NCBI GenBank assembly: GCA_964434775.1
Contig: CAYSWH010000011.1
Coordinates: forward strand, 1-43,035
Length of the DNA stretch: 43,035 nucleotides
From: CAYSWH01 sp964434775
GTDB taxonomy: Bacteria; Patescibacteriota; JACMRA01
Direction of reading: 5' to 3'
The position numbers were made by a program, and so were the translations under genes. Below, piece by piece: positions 1 through 8,555 of this stretch (its first letter is position 1; each line of letters begins with the position of its first letter). The notes below the pieces were generated by a model. That model was not told where the DNA came from. It ran no database searches and saw nothing but the letters and a program-made list of their open reading frames with translations.

Positions 1-136
1 CCCTAGATTGTGAGAGTTTCATCAAGTTTGTCTTGAACATCGGATAGCCCTGACCTAAAAAACCTTAACTCAAAAAATCATTCAAACTTGCAATTAAGCG
101 AATTTTTTAATTTACGATAATCCGAAGAAAATAATC

Positions 137-165
137 TTGCTTTTTTTAAATGATTCTGATATAAT
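137..165 (+). promoter_or_regulatory. Sigma-70-type promoter of the thiol-redox operon
   Basis: A TTGCTT box at 137-142 and a perfect TATAAT at 160-165 are separated by 17 bases. Transcription would start near 172 and give a leader of about 75 bases before the thioredoxin-rhodanese gene at 247. Bases 1-136 hold no supportable gene. Confidence 0.7.
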
Positions 166-246
166 AATAACCAATTATAAAAACTAATTAATCAACGGTT
201 CTTAAATAACCCAGAGAAACTGCAAAATTTAAAATTACCTACCAAT

Positions 247-1116
247 ATGGCAAAACTTAAAATAAGACTTCAAGAATTACCAAAATTATATTTTATAATC
301 GCAATCCCAATCCTTTTAATAGGAGGTTTATTAGTTTATGGTTATTTTAACCAACAGAGATTAGATAATGAAGAAGAGATCGCCGGAGTAGCCAATGCTA
401 ATGCCAGGCTTAGAATCTATGACTTTTGGGGGAATGGTTGCCCTCACTGTGCCAAAGCAAACGAATTTCTAAAACCATATGTGGAGAGTAAAGACGGGGT
501 AGTACTTCAAGATTATGAAGTTTATTATAGCAAGGAAAATCAAGAGAAACAAAATGCCGTAGCCGAGAAATTAGGAGTGGAAACAGGGGGCGTGCCTTTA
601 ATTATCGTTGGTGATCAGCCGTTTCAGGGCTTTGACAGTGCCGATAAAACCGGAGAAGATATTAAAGAAAGGGTTGAATACTGCCTCGAGAACGGTTGTC
701 CTGACGTTACCGGAGAAACTTTAGGCCTGGAGCCTCTCAGCGGAAAGGAAGGGGAAGTAAAAGGAGCCAGTGAAGAGGTAAACGAAAGCGATTCTATGTT
801 TGTCAACCTTAACCCGGCTGAAGCGGATAATCTAATCAAAGAAAGAAGTGATCTTGAAGTAATTGACCTAAGAACTCAAGAAGAGGTTGATGCCGGCATA
901 ATCACCAAAAACATAACCAATATTGATTTTTACAAGCAAGATTTTGAATCTAAAATTGACGAGTTGAACAAAGAAAAGCCCTATTTAATTTATTGCAACA
1001 GCGGCAATAGAAGTGGAGAGACCTTTGAGATGATGAAAGACAAAGGCTTTGAAAAAGTTTACCATTTGGATGGTGGAATTCAAGATTGGCAGAGTCTGGG
1101 GCTGGAATTAATCTAG
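247..1116 (+). CDS. Membrane-anchored thioredoxin-rhodanese fusion protein
   Basis: The 289-residue protein starts with a short basic stretch and one hydrophobic segment (about residues 14-33), so it is probably anchored in the membrane with its domains outside the cytoplasm. A thioredoxin/glutaredoxin-like domain follows, with the redox pair C65-P-H-C68 and a likely cis-proline at V116-P117. After an acidic linker (about 160-185) comes a rhodanese domain (about 186-289) whose active-site loop begins at C250 (CNSGNRS). Thioredoxin domains exchange disulfides; rhodaneses carry sulfur on the loop cysteine as a persulfide. Joining both on one anchor suggests thiol or sulfane-sulfur handling at the cell surface, which is inference. 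It is the first gene of a three-gene redox operon, 40 bases before a CcdA-like membrane protein. No Shine-Dalgarno sequence precedes the ATG. Domain calls are firm; substrate is unknown. Confidence 0.88.
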   Translation: MAKLKIRLQELPKLYFIIAIPILLIGGLLVYGYFNQQRLDNEEEIAGVANANARLRIYDFWGNGCPHCAKANEFLKPYVESKDGVVLQDYEVYYSKENQEKQNAVAEKLGVETGGVPLIIVGDQPFQGFDSADKTGEDIKERVEYCLENGCPDVTGETLGLEPLSGKEGEVKGASEEVNESDSMFVNLNPAEADNLIKERSDLEVIDLRTQEEVDAGIITKNITNIDFYKQDFESKIDELNKEKPYLIYCNSGNRSGETFEMMKDKGFEKVYHLDGGIQDWQSLGLELI

Positions 1117-1156
1117 CATTTATAGTATCACAAACAAAAATCCACTAAAACTATAT

Positions 1157-2017
1157 ATGAAAAACAAATATTTTGTTCTACTGGCCTTAGGTTTTCTGAG
1201 TATATTCTTCAACCCTTCACTTGATGTTTTGGCTTCAAGTAGTTCTGATAATATTATAAGTTTGGAAATATTCGGACTTAGTTTTGGCGAAGTAGATCTC
1301 AGTCAGTACTCCTTACCTGTAATTACCTTTTTAGTGGCCTTTATTGACGGATTTAATCCTTGTGCCATGTGGGTTTTACTTTTCTTAATTTCACTCTTAC
1401 TGGAAGTTGAAGACAAGTTCAAGAAGTGGACCTTGGGGCTTGTATTTTTGATAACTTCAGGCATTTCTTATTTTTTCTTTTTGGCTGCTTGGCTGGAAAT
1501 AAACGAATTAATTGGTCTAATTCCTTGGACAAGAGGTTTAATTGCCTTATTTGCTTGGGGGGCAGGAATCTGGAGTATCAAGTCTTATCTTGATGAAAAA
1601 GATAAAGAATCGGGATGTAAGGTGGCCGGTAACGAGGACAGACAAAAAATGTTTGCCAAGTTAAAGAAAATTGTTTTGGAACAAAGCTTTATTCTTTCAA
1701 TTATCGGAATTATTTTGCTGGCTCTTAGCGTAAATCTGTTTGAGCTTCTTTGTTCGGCAGCTCTGCCGGCTACTTATACAAATGTTCTAGCTTCTCAAGA
1801 CGTAACCGGTCTTGCTAAATACGCCTACCTGCTGTTCTATGTTCTGGTATTTATGATTGACGACATTATTATTTTTGCCGTTGCCATGATTACCATGCAA
1901 GTTACCGGAATTTCCACTAAATACAACAGGTTAAGCAAATTGATTGGCGGGATTGTCATGATGCTCCTTGCAACCTGGATCACTATTGAAGTTATGCAAG
2001 GATTAGGTTTGTTATAA
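1157..2017 (+). CDS. CcdA/DsbD-type transmembrane thiol-disulfide carrier
   Basis: The 286-residue hydrophobic protein has a signal-like N-terminus (about residues 5-27) followed by roughly six membrane segments. Two cysteines sit where the CcdA/DsbD family carries its reactive pair: C69 in the motif FNPCA and C199 in LLCSAALP. The first matches the family's NPC signature at the start of a membrane helix; the second lies in the mirror position of the second half. Proteins of this family pass electrons from cytoplasmic thioredoxin across the membrane to extracytoplasmic thiol proteins. The gene lies between a membrane-anchored thioredoxin-rhodanese and a small thioredoxin, which would be the outer acceptor and the inner donor. 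A soluble loop with one extra cysteine (C154) lies between the two halves. The family call is strong; exact partners are inferred from position. Confidence 0.85.
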   Translation: MKNKYFVLLALGFLSIFFNPSLDVLASSSSDNIISLEIFGLSFGEVDLSQYSLPVITFLVAFIDGFNPCAMWVLLFLISLLLEVEDKFKKWTLGLVFLITSGISYFFFLAAWLEINELIGLIPWTRGLIALFAWGAGIWSIKSYLDEKDKESGCKVAGNEDRQKMFAKLKKIVLEQSFILSIIGIILLALSVNLFELLCSAALPATYTNVLASQDVTGLAKYAYLLFYVLVFMIDDIIIFAVAMITMQVTGISTKYNRLSKLIGGIVMMLLATWITIEVMQGLGLL

Positions 2018-2070
2018 TCTTGATTACAAAAATAAAAATATTTATAAATCTGTAAAGTCTAAAAAATGTT

Positions 2071-2451
2071 ATGAAAGTCTTAAAATTTGGTGCGGTTTGG
2101 TGTAACGGGTGTATAGTAATGAAGCCAAGATGGCAAAAAATCGAGACTATTTATAAAAATAACGGATGTACTCTGGATACGGAATTTTTTGATTTTGATA
2201 ATGAAGACCCAAAAGTGCAGGAAACATTAGATAAATACAAAATAAAGGATGACCAAGGTAAATTACCGGTGTTTGTTTTTTTGGATAATCAAGGCCAAGA
2301 AGTAGAGAGACTAACGGGAGAAATTGAAGAAGAGAAATTAATGGATGTTATTGACTCAAGACTGGAAAATGACGGAATAGAGTCCCCTAGAAAAAAAATC
2401 CGCGAAGAAGCCAAACAGAAAAGTTGGTGGAGAAAAATATTGCCGTTTTAG
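2071..2451 (+). CDS. Small thioredoxin-like protein
   Basis: This 126-residue protein has no signal peptide or membrane segment. It begins with a thioredoxin strand and the redox motif W10-C11-N-G-C14, followed by a likely cis-proline at L65-P66 and the strand VFVFLDNQG. The C-terminal 25 residues are basic and lie outside the core fold. The WCNGC pair differs from the usual WCGPC, so its redox potential may differ. As the last gene of the operon with a CcdA-like carrier, it is a plausible cytoplasmic electron donor. Its stop overlaps by four bases the stop of the convergent deaminase-like gene. Confidence 0.85.
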   Translation: MKVLKFGAVWCNGCIVMKPRWQKIETIYKNNGCTLDTEFFDFDNEDPKVQETLDKYKIKDDQGKLPVFVFLDNQGQEVERLTGEIEEEKLMDVIDSRLENDGIESPRKKIREEAKQKSWWRKILPF

Positions 2452-3230
2452 TCCAAATTTAAATATTTCTTAACCCACTCCTTGGATAATATTAATTTTT
2501 TTATTCCCGCCGCCTCCATTTTTCGACTGCAATCCTTACAAGACCACCAATGACCATAGAGATAGCAGGTAGAATTTTGTAGGTCTTGAACTTTTTGAGA
2601 ATTGACCGGATCCTTTAGCGCTTGTAAATAGTCTGCTTCCTTTTGAACACCAAAATACCGGTACAAAGCCCTTGCTTCCGAATGATTTTCAGGATCAGAA
2701 CCGGGATTTATCTCATACCCGCTACCCGAAGGAATTGGAGTAACTTTTTTTAATGCTTCTCGTACATCAATTTTCTCCCTGGACATTATCTCAGCAAGCT
2801 TTTGCTGTACTTTTGACTTATCAAAAGATTTAGGAAAATATTTCTGCACATAAAGCCACCAAAATTCATCTTGAGGCACTGTAAGATTGTGTAGACCTAC
2901 GTTCTGGGTACTATGAGTAAGCACCGAACCGTCTTTTTCAAAAAGTGTTGCCGTGACCATCCCTTGATAATCATATTTTTTTCTTTCCTCTAATACTAGT
3001 TTTTCCAATCCTCTAAAAAAGCCACTGTTTTCGAAGCTTAAGTCAAAAGGTCCGATAAAGGGCTGATAAATCCAAACTTCTTCTACTTGCTCAGAAACAA
3101 CAATCTCTTGCAGTTTCACATATCCCGGAAAATCGGAATCTTTTAGTTTTTCTTCGGGAGAATATTTTACAATTAAATATTTCAAGCCGTTTTTTTCTAG
3201 TCTTTTTCTGTTCATATTCAAAATATTCAT
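2448..3230 (-). CDS. Cytidine-deaminase-fold protein with a long N-terminal region
   Basis: The C-terminal third carries the zinc signature of the deaminase superfamily. Numbering from the ATG at 3230, H183-S-E185 supplies the first zinc ligand and proton-shuttle glutamate, and C231-K-D-C234 supplies the two cysteines, followed by AAGIKKLIL, a family-typical helix and strand. The first 170 or so residues match no domain I recognise. Known members act on free cytosine or guanine bases, nucleotides, RNA or DNA; this sequence does not reveal which. An in-frame TTG at 3245 would add five residues; the ATG is preferred. The gene is convergent with the thioredoxin gene, and a perfect inverted repeat lies 36 bases upstream. 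Fold call moderately strong, substrate unknown. Confidence 0.7.
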   Translation of the reverse strand: MNILNMNRKRLEKNGLKYLIVKYSPEEKLKDSDFPGYVKLQEIVVSEQVEEVWIYQPFIGPFDLSFENSGFFRGLEKLVLEERKKYDYQGMVTATLFEKDGSVLTHSTQNVGLHNLTVPQDEFWWLYVQKYFPKSFDKSKVQQKLAEIMSREKIDVREALKKVTPIPSGSGYEINPGSDPENHSEARALYRYFGVQKEADYLQALKDPVNSQKVQDLQNSTCYLYGHWWSCKDCSRKMEAAGIKKLILSKEWVKKYLNLD

Positions 3231-3265
3231 CAAATCAATATACAACTCATTATATCTACAAACAC

Positions 3266-3294
3266 ATATTTGTAAAGTCTGAAATTACAAATAT
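3266..3294. promoter_or_regulatory. Perfect 10-bp inverted repeat upstream of the deaminase-like gene
   Basis: ATATTTGTAA and its exact complement TTACAAATAT flank a nine-base spacer. The site sits between the two minus-strand genes at 3372-3983 and 2448-3230. The symmetry and absence of a T-tract fit a repressor operator better than a terminator, but no regulator can be named. Confidence 0.4.
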
Positions 3295-3371
3295 AGAGCG
3301 ATAAGTTATTCCATACTTTTCACTGACCTGGCCTCAAGACAAATCAAATGAATACCTCATAAAAAAGAAGA

Positions 3372-3983
3372 TCAGGTATATATAGTCAACAAATCACAAT
3401 CTCTTTTCTTTGCTTCTTGTAACCAATCAAAGTACTGTTCAACCGTTTCTCTGATTTCTTCGTCTTCAATAGACCCCAAAACTTCATCTTTCTTTTTAAA
3501 ATCTCTACATGCAATGTCAAAGGATTTATAACCCATTCTAGGAAAATCCCCTTGTTTTTCTCCCTCCATAGGTGCAAGCGGAATACCTTTCATTGAAGTT
3601 GAATCAAGCTTAACTATATCTGGAAATCCATCTGTAAAAAACCAACCTTTTTCCATCCCACTGAATTGATCATTATCCAACCATTTGACTCCAAAAGCCA
3701 TGCACAAAAATTGAAAAGCATAACCGTGCTGAAAACTGCACTTGGTTGTTCTTGTAGGACTAAAATCACCCATTACCAAATCCTCAATAGCTCTATCAAT
3801 GTCGAGAATTATGCCCTCTTGTTCAACCTTCTCCTCAAACAGATTAGTTAAGTCTTCCATAACTTCTTGAATCTCCTCATCAAAGTTATCAAGTATATCA
3901 TTAACCAAGCCGGAATCCTTGCACCCTAGAGCCATTTTTGATTTATCTCTCAAAACCAACAAACCTTCTAAAAGACAAGACAT
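3372..3983 (-). CDS. Hypothetical cytoplasmic protein
   Basis: A 203-residue acidic protein with no signal peptide or membrane segment. The N-terminal half is helical and rich in Glu and Asp (about residues 28-70). The middle holds aromatic motifs (around HGYAFQFLCMAFGVKW and GWFFTDGFPD), and the end is helical (around EEIRETVEQYFDWLQEAKKR). I do not recognise the family. It ends 141 bases before the deaminase-like gene on the same strand, so the two may be co-transcribed, although an inverted repeat lies between them. ATG start, no Shine-Dalgarno sequence. Confidence 0.72.
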   Translation of the reverse strand: MSCLLEGLLVLRDKSKMALGCKDSGLVNDILDNFDEEIQEVMEDLTNLFEEKVEQEGIILDIDRAIEDLVMGDFSPTRTTKCSFQHGYAFQFLCMAFGVKWLDNDQFSGMEKGWFFTDGFPDIVKLDSTSMKGIPLAPMEGEKQGDFPRMGYKSFDIACRDFKKKDEVLGSIEDEEIRETVEQYFDWLQEAKKRDCDLLTIYT

Positions 3984-4543
3984 AAAAATTCCACAAATTT
4001 ATAAACGTGTAAACATTTCAAAAAAAAATATTCTAGTCAAGAAGCTATTTTAAGTTGGATGTCTGACTATTTTATAAGGACATCGTTTGTGTTTTTAATA
4101 TAAAAAGATTTCGCAATAATCACTAAAATGCTAAAATGTAAAAGAATTTACTCATCAATTATTATTAACTACACGGAGATTATCTCTCCATGGTTGCTTA
4201 CCGCATTATGAAAAAAATATTTAATTAAGGCCTTTTTCAGTAATTATCATTTTTAACACAAATTTAATTCTTTTTACTCCTTTGCGCAAACCAAACTAAC
4301 AACAAGTGAGTCACCTTTTTTAAGATGAATCTGTCGCAACCTTACACCTTAACAATGAAGACTATCAGTATTTACTGAATGGCATTAATTGTTTTAGCAG
4401 TAAAGCTAACACCGGTAATGCTTATTCATTTCTCACTTCAATTTTCATATAATCTACTCGACTCAACTATTCCGACAATTATAACAACATAGCGTTATAA
4501 TGATTATCCCAAGACTACAAAAACAAACCGTCTTTAATTGATA
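3984..4543. other. 560-base gap without a recognisable gene
   Basis: Very AT-rich sequence separates two minus-strand genes. I find only very short open frames. A weak hairpin (GGAGA-5-TCTCC near 4176) has no T-tract. No RNA gene, repeat or element end was recognised. Confidence 0.5.
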
Positions 4544-5863
4544 TCAAACTTTTACCGCCTGCTCGAATTCACTTTCACTCAGTAGACCTTCTTCTAACAC
4601 TATCTCTCTAATTGATTTATTTTGATTAACAGATTTTTTTACTATCTTACTGACTTTATCGTAACCTAGAACAGGCGTTAATAAAGTTGCATATGCCGTT
4701 GATGTCTCCAGATGCTGCAAACATTTCTCCGGATTGACCTTAAGCGTAGAAATGCATTTAGAATCAAAAACTTGGATTGCCGAATCAATTAGTTTGAGGA
4801 TATTAATTAAAGAATCAGCTAAAATCGGAAACATAATCCCCAATTCCAAATGGGCGTCTTCACTGGCTTTCTGAATAGTGGCATTTTTTCCGGCAATAAA
4901 ATAAAAAACTTGATCTACCGCTTCGGGAATTACCGGATTTACTTTTCCAGGCATAATTGAGGAACCGGGCTGAAGATTTTCTAAAGTTATTTCTCCGATT
5001 CCGCCATTTGGACCGCTAGCCATAAATCTTAAGTCTTTAGCTATTTTAGACAAGTCCCCGGCCAAAATAGTTACTAAACCGGAAACGTGACAAAAGTCCG
5101 ACTGGCTACTGGTTAGAGACATGAAGTTGTCTGCCGGTTCCAATTTTAAACCGGTTATGTAGGTCAACTCTTTATAAACTTGCTTAATATAAACCTCAGA
5201 GGCATTAATTTTGTTTCCTATAGCAGTGCCGCCTAAATTCAAGTCGCTCAAGAATTCGTATAAATCTTTCAAACGCTTCTTATCACGCTGTAGAATTACA
5301 CTGTAGGCTTCCATTTCAGCTCCTAAAGTGGTAGGCACTGCATCTTGAATATGAGTTCTAGCCAACTTCTTTACTTCAGCAAATTCTTCTGCCTTTCTAT
5401 CAAAGGTTTTTATTAAACCATCAAGACTGTTTTCTATATTAGTCACCAAACGCAAGCAAACTATCTTTAAGGCTGACGGATTTACATCATTGGTAGACTG
5501 AGATTTATTCACGTGATCATTTGGATGGACTTTTGCCTCAATTTTTTTGGCCTTCAAAATTTCTGTTGCCCTGCTGGCCCCAACTTCATTGACATTCATG
5601 TTTATGGAAGTACCGGCACCTCCTTGCAAGGCTACGGTGGGAAATTGCTCGTCTAGTTGGCCCTCAATTATTTCTTGGCAGGCCTGCTCGATAGCCTTGG
5701 CAATTGAAAGCTCCAGCGAACCCTCAAAAAGATTAGCCCTAGCTGCCGCCATTTTAATTTCCGCAATCGCCTTAATTAGGTCCAGATCAACTTTCCTGTA
5801 AGGAAAAGGAAAATTCTCCATAGCCATGGATGTTTGCGGTCCATAATATTTTTTTGTAGTCAT
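4544..5863 (-). CDS. aspA: Aspartate ammonia-lyase of the aspartase/fumarase superfamily
   Basis: The 439-residue protein is collinear with class II fumarases and aspartases. Aspartase-like features are YYGPQTSMAMENFPF at the N-terminus, STND at 123-126 (fumarases have SSND) and VNPVIPE at 308-314 (fumarases have VNPTQxE). T170-H171 is the conserved pair of the second signature. The third signature GSSIMPGKVNPVIPE (300-314) carries glycine where aspartases usually have alanine, a fumarase-like trait. Aspartase converts L-aspartate to fumarate and ammonia in the cytoplasm. The sequence is slightly shorter than typical family members, with a reduced C-terminal domain. The ATG at 5863 gives the expected N-terminus. 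It follows the flavoprotein gene by about 200 bases. Fumarase activity cannot be excluded. Confidence 0.82.
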   Translation of the reverse strand: MTTKKYYGPQTSMAMENFPFPYRKVDLDLIKAIAEIKMAAARANLFEGSLELSIAKAIEQACQEIIEGQLDEQFPTVALQGGAGTSINMNVNEVGASRATEILKAKKIEAKVHPNDHVNKSQSTNDVNPSALKIVCLRLVTNIENSLDGLIKTFDRKAEEFAEVKKLARTHIQDAVPTTLGAEMEAYSVILQRDKKRLKDLYEFLSDLNLGGTAIGNKINASEVYIKQVYKELTYITGLKLEPADNFMSLTSSQSDFCHVSGLVTILAGDLSKIAKDLRFMASGPNGGIGEITLENLQPGSSIMPGKVNPVIPEAVDQVFYFIAGKNATIQKASEDAHLELGIMFPILADSLINILKLIDSAIQVFDSKCISTLKVNPEKCLQHLETSTAYATLLTPVLGYDKVSKIVKKSVNQNKSIREIVLEEGLLSESEFEQAVKV

Positions 5864-6065
5864 AACTAGGTTAAAATCAAAAAATCAGGCAAACGTCCTA
5901 ATCATTTTTGTAAATAATTAACTCAACATTATTAGCTTAGATTTCTTCAAACTAACCTTTTTGTCAATTTCCTAATCACTAAATAGTAGAAATTCTCAAA
6001 AAACTAAAAATCAGTCACTATTTCAATTAACATAAGAATCACTGCAAAAATATAAAATATCCGAC

Positions 6066-7217
6066 CTACTTAAAGAAGAATCCTTTGATAAGCTCAGAAT
6101 TAGAAAAGCCGGTCTTTCCGTCTATCGCTTTTTGAATGGTATTTCTAGCACGTTTTGAACTACTCAAAAGATTTGTTATAAAGTAATTATTGAACTTGCT
6201 GTTAAAAACGTTCAAACCGTAATCGTAGGTTTGGTGAGTTTTTAGAGTCTTATCCGTAATTTTTTGATCAAAAAGTTTGAGGGAATTTTCAGTATATTTT
6301 CCTTTTACTTCATTCAAAGTTTCAGCCGCCAGGATTCCGCTTAATAGTGCTCCGGCCACGCCTTCCCCTGTTAGATTGTAAGTTGTATGAATGTTCTCAC
6401 CCACTAGAAGAACTCTATTTTTGGATAATCTATCCTGTTTTAGCCCGGTACGTAACATCAAACCTATGGGCCTGGAAGTTAATTCTAATTTTTTACCAAA
6501 ATATTTTTCGGCATCATCCAGAAATTCATCCATAAGTGCCTTCAGCGAAGTATCAGGCTTGTATTTTTCAAAATATCCTACACCAATATTTAGCAAATTA
6601 TCGGGAAGAGGAAAAACCCAACCGTATCCGGGTGCTAATCGTTCGTTCATCCACATTATGTAATTCTTTACATCAAACTCATTTTTAGCATAGCAACGAA
6701 TAGCTGTAGCCGTATCCAGATCTTGATAATCAAAGCCAAGAGATCTGGCTAAGTCAATTCTGGCTCCTGTAGCCAAAACCAAGCAATCACCTTGATATTC
6801 TTTCTTTTCTTTGTCCGTCAAAATTACCCCGTCATCTCCGGAAGCCACTTTCTTAATTTCAATGTTATAAAGAACTGTTCCACCAAGTTCTTCTACTTTA
6901 TCTCGTAAAATCTGATCCGTTTCCTCCCTTTTGAGAGTGTACTGCTCTGAAAGAAAAGTATTTTCTTTGTTGCCGTAACCTAATATGGTAAATCCCGGAA
7001 CATTCAAAGCTCTTTTTTTGATTTTTTCCCACACTCCAAGCGATTCCAAATATTGTTGAGATTCGTTTAAACCATCCCCGCAAATCTTTTCCCTACCCTT
7101 ACCTCCTTTTTCCAGTAAAGTAACCTTGGAAAAGCCTTTTTGCAGTAAACTAATGGCTGCTGACGAACCGGAGGGACCTCCTCCAACAATTAATATTTCA
7201 TCGTTAGTATAAGTCAT
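6066..7217 (-). CDS. FAD-dependent oxidoreductase, geranylgeranyl reductase family
   Basis: A 383-residue flavoprotein. The N-terminus carries the FAD-binding Rossmann motif GGGPSGSSAA (about 12-21), followed by the family motif KICGDGL (about 44-50), which matches the CGxG loop of geranylgeranyl reductases. A second FAD contact lies at VLLVGENIHTTYNLTGEGVAGALLSG (about 283-308; NLTGEG matches the family's PxxGEGI). Relatives saturate isoprenoid chains or oxidise other lipophilic or aromatic substrates. No signal peptide. It lies 76 bases after the ribosome recycling factor gene on the same strand. Lipid or quinone modification is plausible, but the substrate is not shown by the sequence. Confidence 0.82.
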   Translation of the reverse strand: MTYTNDEILIVGGGPSGSSAAISLLQKGFSKVTLLEKGGKGREKICGDGLNESQQYLESLGVWEKIKKRALNVPGFTILGYGNKENTFLSEQYTLKREETDQILRDKVEELGGTVLYNIEIKKVASGDDGVILTDKEKKEYQGDCLVLATGARIDLARSLGFDYQDLDTATAIRCYAKNEFDVKNYIMWMNERLAPGYGWVFPLPDNLLNIGVGYFEKYKPDTSLKALMDEFLDDAEKYFGKKLELTSRPIGLMLRTGLKQDRLSKNRVLLVGENIHTTYNLTGEGVAGALLSGILAAETLNEVKGKYTENSLKLFDQKITDKTLKTHQTYDYGLNVFNSKFNNYFITNLLSSSKRARNTIQKAIDGKTGFSNSELIKGFFFK

Positions 7218-7293
7218 AAAAATAGACTAAAAAGATCACTTATACAAATAAGCCTATATTTTTTGATAGTTTCTAAAGTATAATTTCTTATAG

Positions 7294-7836
7294 TTAAATA
7301 GTCAACAGTTCTTTTTCCTTGGCTTCAGCCATTTTTTCCAGTTCATCATTCAAGGTTTCAACTTCTTTTTGAAGATCATTTTCAAATCTGTTGTATTCAT
7401 CCTCGCTGAGATTACCTTCTTCTTTTTCGTGCTTTTGAACTTTTAGTAAATCTTGTCTCTCCCGACGTACCTCAACCCTAGATTCTTCCAATAGCTTATT
7501 CACTGTTTTGACTCTTTCCTTTCTAGTCTCTTCTGTTAGAGAAGGAAAATTAAGCCTGATTCCCGCTCCGTCATCCACCGGATTAACCCCCAAATTAGAC
7601 TCGCTAATCGCTTTGACGATGGCTGAATTCACCGACTTATCAAAAGTAGTGATTAGAAGCTGAGCCGGCTCCGGGATAGTAATCGTGGCCAGTTCTTGAA
7701 CCTTCATTCTACTACCGTAGGCTTCCACCTGAATTTGATCTAAAACCGAGGAATTTACCCTACCCGTATGAATCACGCTCAACTTACTCTGCAGGTGATG
7801 TTTAATCCTCTCTCCGTCAATATTATTATAGGTCAT
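7294..7836 (-). CDS. frr: Ribosome recycling factor
   Basis: The 180-residue protein has the family's normal length and order: an N-terminal helix, the conserved GRVNSSVLD segment (GRA/TxxxLD in relatives), the small beta domain with IPEPAQLLI, NLGVNPVDDGAGIRLNFPSLTEETRKE, and a long charged C-terminal helix. Together with EF-G it splits the post-termination ribosome so that subunits can be reused. A promoter ends 11 bases before the ATG, so the transcript should have almost no leader. EF-G, its partner, is encoded elsewhere in this window at 33728. Confidence 0.95.
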   Translation of the reverse strand: MTYNNIDGERIKHHLQSKLSVIHTGRVNSSVLDQIQVEAYGSRMKVQELATITIPEPAQLLITTFDKSVNSAIVKAISESNLGVNPVDDGAGIRLNFPSLTEETRKERVKTVNKLLEESRVEVRRERQDLLKVQKHEKEEGNLSEDEYNRFENDLQKEVETLNDELEKMAEAKEKELLTI

Positions 7837-7847
7837 ACAAAGATATC

Positions 7848-7876
7848 AAATTATGATCCCTTGGTTTTTTTGTCAA
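7848..7876 (-). promoter_or_regulatory. Promoter of frr, near-leaderless layout
   Basis: On the minus strand TTGACA (7876-7871) is followed by 17 bases and TAATTT (7853-7848); a CATAAT box overlaps it at 15-base spacing. Only 11 bases separate the -10 box from the ATG at 7836, so the leader would be only a few bases. Confidence 0.6.
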
Positions 7877-7921
7877 GCAATACCTTTCTTCTTTCTGTCT
7901 TTTATTTTTTAATTTCATATA

Positions 7922-8482
7922 CTACTCAGAAAGGTCAAACCCGTTAATTTTGGTTAAATATTCTGCATAAAGTCCGTTTATTTCTTTCAATAATGTCATA
8001 GAATTACGACACCAAGGAAAATTCAAATTTTCGGTTACGTCAGATATAAAAGCAGTTTCTTCATCAACATATTTAATTGATAATTCAACCCTCTCTAAAT
8101 AGTCTGAAGATACTTGTGTAACCCTGCGATCAACCAGAAACTGGATGTAGATTCTGATAGTTAGAAGTATGATTCTATATTCTGCAATAAAATGAGAATC
8201 AGAAGCTTGATCTGTATGTAGTTTCAAATGCTTTCTTAAACCTCTGTCAATTGTAAAATTAAACTGCTTTTCAAGTGGGTAACGAGAGATTATCTCTTTG
8301 ACTTTGCTTTGTAGCAAAGAATATAGCTCCGTACCGCTAGAATCACTGTTCGGAATTTGCTTTTCAAGTTCATCCAACCTTCTCTTCAAAAGTATCAGAT
8401 CCTTAATCACCCTCCTATGCAAATCCGGATTCTCCAGGTATCCTGCAGGGGTTGCAAGTAGTATCTTCAAAAGGTTCTTCAA
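7922..8482 (-). CDS. Hypothetical helical protein
   Basis: A 186-residue, mostly helical protein without signal peptide. The frame opens after a TGA two codons upstream of a TTG at 8482, so TTG (or a later codon) must be the start; this makes the N-terminus uncertain. The C-terminal part (SDYLERVELSIKYVDEE ... MTLLKEINGLYAEYLTK) loosely resembles the helical units of the repeat protein just upstream, so it may be a diverged relative, but it lies in another frame. Function unknown. Confidence 0.6.
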   Translation of the reverse strand: MKNLLKILLATPAGYLENPDLHRRVIKDLILLKRRLDELEKQIPNSDSSGTELYSLLQSKVKEIISRYPLEKQFNFTIDRGLRKHLKLHTDQASDSHFIAEYRIILLTIRIYIQFLVDRRVTQVSSDYLERVELSIKYVDEETAFISDVTENLNFPWCRNSMTLLKEINGLYAEYLTKINGFDLSE

Positions 8483-8555
8483 AAGTCAATTTTCAAAGTT
8501 TTACTAGGCCACCTTATCAGAAAATAGGTTTTTGGGCAAGCGAATTAGCATACAA

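Noticed and set aside
1..75. A minus-strand open stretch ending at TAG (3-5), looking like the tail of a gene
   Set aside because: An in-frame TGA lies about 24 codons upstream and there is no start codon between, so no gene is supported.
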